Source: Prostheceraeus crozeri (Eukaryota; Platyhelminthes; Polycladida; Euryleptidae). From it: a stretch of DNA of 64,000 bases. Shown piece by piece: positions 58,245-64,000 of the stretch. The number at the start of each line of letters is the position of its first letter. Within the stretch, counting starts at the first letter, position 1. Below the pieces are notes generated by a model. It was given only the letters and a program-made list of their open reading frames with translations. It did not search any database and was not told the origin of the DNA. The position numbers and the translations under genes are program-made. The stretch spans positions 159,484-223,483 of the forward strand of contig CAJQUW010004409.1 of the NCBI GenBank assembly GCA_907163375.1, written 5' to 3'.

Positions 58245-58589
58245 TCAGTGAACAATTGTTTTCTCTATAACTCTATCAACTCTATCATGAATTTTTTTTA
58301 TCAATATTTAATTGTGGATAACTATCCATTATGCTTTTGACCAAGCAATTGTTACAATCGATTGTTTAAATTCATCTTTATTTCTTAAACCATAAATCTT
58401 TTTGATATTAAATTCACGTATAAAAGGGGGATGCATTTATTGTACAAATAGTATAAATTATATTTGGTACATTCTTTCTATAACACTATCCGTCTAATGA
58501 ATACATACTGTTGTGTTAAATAAAATACACCTACAGTTTTTATGTCTACCTCTTGTGAAATAATTTCCTCTGAACTGACTGATTTCTAT

Positions 58590-59060
58590 CATTAACCACA
58601 ATCATAAGAAATTAGTAAATGTTTTGGGGGTATTGGTTTTATCTAGTTACTTAGGATCTTGACATATTACCACCTATCATCTATTAATTGGGTATCTTTA
58701 TTATGGTTTTGTTTATTAGAATTACTACGTAACTGATTTATTTTTTTTGCTGCTGTCTTCACACCACGAACTTATTTCTTCTTCATCTTCAGTATTTTGT
58801 CATATTCTTTGAAATAATGGAAGCAATTGCTGCTTTTTTAAGATTAGTTTTCAAATGCCATATTTTAAAAATTGATTAGACGAGGTTGTTCTGCCAGTTG
58901 TAGTGTAATAAATTATAAATTGTTATAATCAAAAAAATTTGGATGTCCGTTAAAATTTTAAATAATAGATATGTTTTTTTCCACCACTTCCTGGATGCAT
59001 TCCACATCTTAATAACTGACAAAACTTTATTTAGAAAATTTGATGATGATTGAAATTTAA
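58590..59060 (-). pseudogene. FtsK/HerA-like packaging ATPase, broken
   Basis: Read on the minus strand with frameshifts: a Walker A-like string GMHPGSGGKKH (about 58980-59015; one codon longer than the usual GxxGSGKT), then NGHPNFFDYNNL, then EDEEEISSWCEDSSKKNKS (about 58755-58790), and a Walker B-like KHLLISYDCG (58596-58628). The spacing and the SSWCEDS-type segment suit the genome-packaging ATPase of Polintons and adintoviruses, which would drive DNA into a capsid. Its partner capsid gene appears to lie directly upstream on the same strand. The identification rests on my recall of these families and needs a profile search. Confidence 0.6.
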
Positions 59061-59179
59061 GTTTTTTTTTATTTATATGGAGGTAGTTCAAACTCAATTT
59101 TTTAATAAATAAAAATATTATTTTTTTTTATATTTTTTATTTTTATTTTAAAGAAGAAGAAAATTAAACTCTCTAGCTA

Positions 59180-60060
59180 GTCGCGTGGGAGTTTATACCT
59201 AACCGAACCAAATTAGAGATCTATCATAATCATCTTCAACCTCCAAATATTTATTTCTTGTAATTTTTCATCAGTGATATCTAAAGCCAATGTTGTTAAT
59301 AGTTTTTCATTGGGTAAGTGGGAAATATATTAATGTTGTGTGATGGAATTACATTTTAATCTATAACTCAATGGGCTACAGTAATTGCTGGGAAAACTGA
59401 ATTTTAAATTTGATAAGTTTAACCATTTATAATATCACTATATAGTCCTTCAATTAATGTCACAATGTACACAACAATTGAATTTATTATCAGTTATTTT
59501 GGAATCTTCGTACTACCTAAATTGATATCGCCTTTGACTATAAGTTTGTTTATTAAATCCTAATAGCTTTTGACAATGATCTATCAGTGATTAATAAACA
59601 ACTTTGATGATTTTCGTCTAAAGTAAGAGAAAATTTATTCTTGCACGGTTCTAACTGTCAAAATGTAATTGATTTCTTATCTTTAAATGATATACCTAAA
59701 GGCAGAGGTTAATTCATGTTGGGGATATTGATTATCAACTTTCGTAAGAACCAGGAAGAAAAGTTAGTTATTTTTCCATGTTTGAGTTTATCAGGTAGAA
59801 TATCTAAATTGGTCATATCACATCTTATTTGATAACGTTTTGAATAGTGTTTAAATGTAAGAGAAACTAACTTAGTCAATGCAATTTGAGATAATGGTTA
59901 TTTTGTTCCAAATGTAGAATGGGTTCTATATTGTTACAAGTGTGTGATGAAGTAGTTTGCTATAATGTTTTAACGTCCGTACTAAAGTTTTGATGAAACC
60001 CAAAATCTCTGTCCAAAATTTTCTAAATGATTATTAATTTGTCTAAAATCTGCTGAACAA
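59180..60060 (-). pseudogene. Minor capsid (penton-like) protein, broken
   Basis: On the minus strand, with several frameshifts, the order is: PGSYE-like motif (about 59740), NHQ and FINH-type stretch, LLGFNKQTYSQ (about 59555), then VHCDIN (about 59460), SDIING (about 59435), VFPAI (about 59395), and a C-terminal DITDEKLQEINI (about 59270). This LGF..., INT/CDI..., SYING-type layout is characteristic of the single-jelly-roll minor capsid proteins of Polintons and adintoviruses, as far as I can judge. It would form capsid vertices. It sits just upstream of the ATPase on the same strand. Confidence 0.55.
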
Positions 60061-60138
60061 ATTTTTAAACTAAAAAAAATTAAATAAATATTTTTTAAAT
60101 GGAAATTTTTTTTATAAAAAAATAAAACAACAACATAT

Positions 60139-60160
60139 TTCAGCTACGGGGCGAAGCCTA
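60139..60160. other. GC-rich island with shared CGAAGCCTA motif
   Basis: GGGGCGAAGCCTA here shares CGAAGCCTA with the island at 58235-58243 and with the complement at 54725-54733. It marks the upstream edge of the minor-capsid-like gene. Confidence 0.5.
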
Positions 60161-60179
60161 AAGACATCAGAAGATGACC

Positions 60180-61735
60180 GGTTATACTTTTATAATCCAT
60201 TTCATTTAAATCTTCTTTTCAACAGTCTTTTCAATCTACATGAATTTCATTGAAACTAGAATTATGTCCGTTCGCTTTTATTGCAGATATTAAAATATTA
60301 ATCTATTTAGTAATTCTTGTGATCATCTGGTATAAATACAGTGTTTCAGTTTTGCCTTTCCTGTTTTTCAGATAAACTTTTCCCTACTTTAGAACTCCCT
60401 TGATATTAAATTTTCTAATTGTTTATAACGTCTAAGAGATTACTGCACCAACTCTGTCTAACATAGATTATATTTTATGAGATCTTCTACAGCATAATTA
60501 TTATAAAATCTGCACCTCTTAAAAGATTAACAAATTTCTATCTAAATTAAAAGGAGAATTATCTGGTGAAAAAAATTATCACCTCAAAAGGTTGTGGAAA
60601 TATGTCTTTTTGTCCGAGATAAAATCTAGGTATTTTTTCCATCTATAAATGAAATAAATGTGAAATTGCATGATTTGGTAATTTATATTAATGTTTGATT
60701 CTAAGTAATCCATAGTCCATCTAATATAGTTGTGCTCTGGATCGTTATATCAATTTGTTTATCATTATTTGTACTTTCTTTTTCAAGAGTTTTAATGTTT
60801 CCTAGTTTTTTCAAAATCCACTTTTACTTTGCCGGTTGCTGCAATTTTTTCAAACATATCAGATTGAATACCAGCTTTTTATCATATCTATGTTGAAGAT
60901 GATTTTCTTCATAATAATTTCTTGTTTTATTAACTCTTCTAATTGTTTTATTCTTTTTAAAATTATCAGCTCTAATTTTTATCCATTTTTAAATATAATA
61001 TTGATATTTTGTTGGTAACATTGGAATACAGCAGAAAACATTTTACTGACAAATTTTTTTATAGCTTTGTTGTTTGACATCTTTTCGGTTTAAAGTTTTC
61101 TCTTTTTAATTTTGTTTAATAAAGATTTGCTTAAATTTTCGCATAAAGTTTTAGCTCTTCTAAAAAAAATTTTATCATTTTTCTTCCATTAGAAATTTTT
61201 AGACATCACTCAGAAATTTTGCCATCATTTTTATTTTTATCATAAACTTTTCTGTCTGTGATTGAAATGATATTTAGATTTACTTCATTAGCTATTGATC
61301 AAATTTTTCAATCTCATCTAACGTAATAACATTATCATCACATACTCTTTGAAGTAGTAATGTAGTTTTATCATAGCCTTTCTTTTATATGTAAATGCTT
61401 AGTTTTAATGATATTTCGTTTCTTATTAATAAAGATTTATCTAACATTGTAACGACAAGTGAAGTGCAAAAACACACCTACCTGTTAAAGCTGTAGCAAC
61501 TACTGGAATTACTAAAAAACACCTGAAGATATAACAATTGTCAAAGCACCTAAACTTATGTTATGAATATGCCAATTCCTTGTGTTACATTCTTAAACTT
61601 TAGTCCATCTCTTACTTCTAATTGTTAGTAATGCTCTAATCTTAATAATAATTTGAATTCCTTATCTTTCATATACCTAACTCTATCTTTGGTTTTTAAT
61701 TTCATTTTTTCAATGTTAATCTTTTCAATGTCCAT
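60180..61735 (-). other. Polinton interior: unassigned minus-strand coding-like DNA
   Basis: Three stretches read like broken proteins on the minus strand. At 60.2-61.0 kb there is a segment with YNDPEHNYIRWTMDYLESNI. At 61.1-61.39 kb there is YDKTTLLLQRVCDDNVITLD then IEKF. At 61.4-61.73 kb, beginning MDIEKINIEKMKLKTKDRVR, a hydrophobic stretch (SLGALTIVISS) may be a membrane segment. None could be assigned. The major capsid protein could be among these, but no motif decides it. Confidence 0.35.
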
Positions 61736-61739
61736 TAAA

Positions 61740-62424
61740 GAAGAACTACGTTCATAAGATAACGAAGGATATATTCTTGAGGTTCCTTCCACTTTTTGTT
61801 TCTTCCATTTTTAAAGAAATATTATTAGTCACATGATATATTTTAAAAACCTGAAAGATGGATAAAATTCATGAATTTGAAATTCTCAACTTTTATGATT
61901 TTCGGTGTCCTGGAACGGTCATGATTTTGGCGGTGGTGAAAATTGTAATTCTCAAATTTTGAGATTCTTAACTTTTATGATTTTTTTCGGTGTCCTGGAA
62001 CGGTCATGATTTTGGGGGTGAAAATTGTAATTCTCAAATTTGAGATTTTGAAAAATTTGAAAATTGGGTATTTGTAAAAACGCCCAAAATTTGGTGAATT
62101 AGGTCTTCCATAACTGAAAAGGTTCAAATTCATGAATTTATGTCGTTTTTAAAAAGTACCCATTTTTGAAAAAATGGTACTTTTTGAATGGGACAAAATT
62201 CATGTATTTGGTCTTAAAACCTGAAAAATGGTTCAAATTCATGAATTTATGTCGTTTTTAAGATAACTATTTTTTTGAATGTTAGGTGCCTGGAACGGTC
62301 CTACAATTCTGTATTTAGGTCTTAAAAAACCTGAAAAAGGTCTAAATTCAGAATTTCTGTCGTTTTAAAAGATACTATTTTTTTGAATTTGGTGGTGTCC
62401 GTGGAACGGTCTTTTTGCCCATTA
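61740..62424 (-). repeat. Polinton right terminal inverted repeat with tandem units
   Basis: The inner part (about 61745-61915) pairs with the left repeat at 46070-46255. Outward of it are tandem units: an 81-base unit (starting about 61881 and 61962) holding cctggaacggtcatgatttt, and about 110-base units (from about 62100, 62210 and 62320) holding attcatgaatttatgtcgtt. The cctggaacggtc string recurs at about 61910, 61995, 62290 and 62403. The repeat array is longer than the left end. Confidence 0.8.
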
Positions 62425-62992
62425 CAGGATTACTGGCCACCTATAGAGCTCCCTCAATTTCCGCTTAAACCATCACTATTCATGGATGTCCATTGAGAGC
62501 CTTTTTCAGAGAACTCTGCGCACTGATTGAGGAACAAGAATTCCGTTTTCTCGCCACGAATAATATTACCATTTTCTATTGCCAATTCATGCCACACCGT
62601 AATTTACTTAATTGCTGTAGATCTTGGCTGCTGTCTTTAGAGACTTTTGGACCGATCCGTGTAGTTATGAATTTACAAACTTGCTGCAGAAGCGGATCAG
62701 ACGATGTCGCATCTTTGAATATTTTGGCAGAAAAACCCTCTTCATTTATTTTCCGGAGTCTTTGCAATTGTTCTTCCTTATCTGTTTCAGTTGAACCATC
62801 CAAAAGTCGAGAAATTGCGTCAGGAACTATATTATTGACACCGCTTTGGTATTGAATTGTGAAGTCGAACTCTGATAACCGGTCCATCCATCTTCCAAAC
62901 TTCGCTGATTTTCTTCTGTTATGAGCATTTTGCAATATTCCTGACAGAGGCGGGCGTATGTAGTGCCTACACCGAAATGCAAAAAGCCACAA
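62425..62992 (-). pseudogene. pol: Second Gypsy element: RNase H and integrase zinc-binding part
   Basis: An open minus-strand frame (62576-62992) reads RPPLSGILQNAHNRRKSAKF then RLSEFDFTIQYQSGVNNIVP and DAISRLLDG, the RNase H C-terminus and its linker in Ty3/Gypsy pol. Below it, with shifts, KALNGHPWIV and RKLRELYRWPV (about 62440-62500) match the HHCC zinc-binding start of integrase, then homology stops at the Polinton edge. The catalytic core of this integrase is at 44900-45815 on the other side of the Polinton. Its upper edge is cut by LINE C. Confidence 0.85.
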
Positions 62993-64000
62993 TTTACTGA
63001 TTACCGACCATCTCTATTTTGCCTGTTCTGGCCAAAATACTTGAGAAAATCATACTGAAGAACTGGTTTCATTCCATCTTGCCAAAGCTTTCAAGTGATC
63101 AATTTGCATTCATACCAAGACATGGACAGGGGACTGTTTGTGCACTAACCTATATGGTCAATCGTATCTTGTCTCATTTGGATTCACCTGGTGCTATCAG
63201 ACTTCTTATGGTGGATTTCACGAAAGCGTTCGACAAAATACCACATAACGTCATCATAAACTCGTTGTATTCACTTGCCGCTCCTATTGAACTCATTAAA
63301 TGGATTCAATCATACTTTGATTCTAGAGTACAATGTGTGAAAACAAATGGACAACTTTCTTCTTGGTACCCAGCTATTAGTGGAGTGCCCCAGGGAGGTG
63401 TCTTATCAACTCTTCTGTTCGCCATAGCTGTTAACGATTATCATGCTCAACAACCAAATAGCACTCTCCTAAAATTCGCGGATGACTTTTTTATTATCCA
63501 TGCCCTACGGCATGCCAGCGAAGATCTTAGTTCTGAACTTGACCATCTGACTTATTGGTCTGAATCTCATGGATTCAAACTTAACAACAATAAGACGAAA
63601 GTGATGAACATACAAACGAAACGGTCCATTGTTTTGGCTCCATTGGAAGATACAGCATCTAATTGTGAAATTGAAGCAGTAAAGACGGCAAAAATCTTGG
63701 GCATTACATTTGATGATCAGCTAACGTGGCACCATCACATTGAGAATGTCTTGAGCCGTGCCAGGAAAAGACTGTACATGCTCTACTCTCTTAAACGGAT
63801 TAACGCTCCTCAGCGCATCATGTGGCTGGTATACTGTACACTCATACGATCGGTAGTCAGCTACAGCTTTCCTGCATGGTGTAGCGTTAACAAAAAAACT
63901 TGTTTCCGGCAGTTAACCCAATTTGAAGAACGTGTTTTCCGATTTTTGTGACTTGAATATGGCAAGACGCCTATCAAGTAAAGCGATGTGCCCTCAGCAT
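62993..64000 (+). mobile_element. LINE C, 5'-truncated, runs off the window
   Basis: Starts within an RT motif (DYRP at about 63000), so it is 5'-truncated or joined to the Gypsy piece by insertion. The main frame is at 63019-63951, with a one-base loss before it. Its 3' end is beyond the window. Confidence 0.8.
63019..63951 (+). pseudogene. LINE C reverse transcriptase, partial
   Basis: A 310-residue open segment of a non-LTR reverse transcriptase: MPVLAKILEKIILKNWFHS, LLMVDFTKAFDKIPHNVI, GVPQGGVLSTLLFAIAV and the catalytic FADD, then the palm end HGFKLNNNKTKVM and the thumb region IEAVKTAKILGITFDDQLTW. The A, B and C motifs are intact. A stop (TGA) at about 63949 follows FEERVFRFL; sequence just after it (LEYGKTPIK in the same frame) still looks like the family, so the stop is probably a mutation. 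The family is CR1/Jockey-like and clearly different from LINEs A and B. Confidence 0.85.

Larger units (their letters stand above)
45816..62424. mobile_element. Polinton/Maverick (or adintovirus-like) element, decayed
   Basis: About 16.6 kb bounded by long terminal inverted repeats. Visible genes: integrase (minus, 47.5-48.0 kb), type B DNA polymerase (plus, 55.8-58.1 kb), packaging-type ATPase (minus, 58.6-59.1 kb) and a minor-capsid-like protein (minus, 59.2-60.1 kb), plus unassigned coding-like stretches. This combination, the size and the AT-rich body with short GC-rich hairpins fit a Polinton/Maverick; an adintovirus relative cannot be excluded. All frames are broken by small indels. I did not identify the major capsid protein or the maturation protease. 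It is inserted in a Gypsy integrase and has a Tigger element inside it. Exact ends and the expected 6-bp target duplication are unresolved. Confidence 0.85.

Overview
The window is animal (metazoan) nuclear DNA made almost entirely of mobile elements stacked inside one another. The evidence is a spliced PP1 phosphatase gene fragment with GT-AG introns, animal-type transposon families (Ty3/Gypsy, CR1/L2/Jockey-like LINEs, piggyBac, Tc1-like, Tigger/pogo, Polinton/Maverick), tRNA-derived SINE-like heads and no bacterial gene organisation. The species cannot be named from the sequence; an invertebrate is likely. The only recognisable host gene is PP1, two exons on the minus strand at 4.9-5.4 kb.

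Layout. 0-7.4 kb: non-coding DNA with a 1.5-kb non-autonomous DNA transposon (2416-3908, 6-bp target duplication) that holds a foldback repeat and a 45-bp minisatellite; the two PP1 exons; and a 283-bp SINE-like unit bounded by inverted repeats. 7.4-27.4 kb: one Ty3/Gypsy element with a truncated 5' LTR, a tRNA-Leu-type primer site, gag, protease-RT-RNase H-integrase, a polypurine tract and a complete 1073-bp 3' LTR. Its gag is split by LINE A (minus strand), whose 5' region is in turn split by LINE B (plus strand). Its RT is split at a TTAA by a 5.9-kb piggyBac element. That piggyBac carries a 5'-truncated second copy of LINE A and a Tc1-like element whose terminal repeats are built from a 21-bp minisatellite.

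27.4-44.9 kb: mostly anonymous non-coding DNA with a ~190-bp satellite (29.4-30.2 and 41.5-41.8 kb), a dispersed inverted repeat pair, and a weak series of exon-like segments at 32-35 kb. 44.9-63.0 kb: a second, decayed Gypsy element on the minus strand, split between its integrase zinc-binding region (right side) and catalytic core (left side) by a ~16.6-kb Polinton/Maverick (or adintovirus-like) element at about 45.82-62.42 kb. Conserved pieces visible in it are terminal inverted repeats, a retroviral-type integrase, a type B DNA polymerase with exonuclease motif and motifs A, B and C, a packaging-ATPase-like gene, a minor-capsid-like gene and a possible PLA2-like segment. A Tigger/pogo remnant sits in front of the polymerase. 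All its reading frames are broken, mainly by small indels in AT-rich runs. 63.0-64.0 kb: part of a third LINE running off the window.

The nesting gives a relative order of insertion. The first Gypsy is older than LINE A and piggyBac; LINE A copy 1 is older than LINE B; piggyBac is older than LINE A copy 2 and the Tc1-like element. The second Gypsy is older than the Polinton, which is older than Tigger. The most interesting part is the Polinton: its gene set, its long repeat-rich termini and the GC-rich hairpins that sit in its AT-rich body near gene borders.
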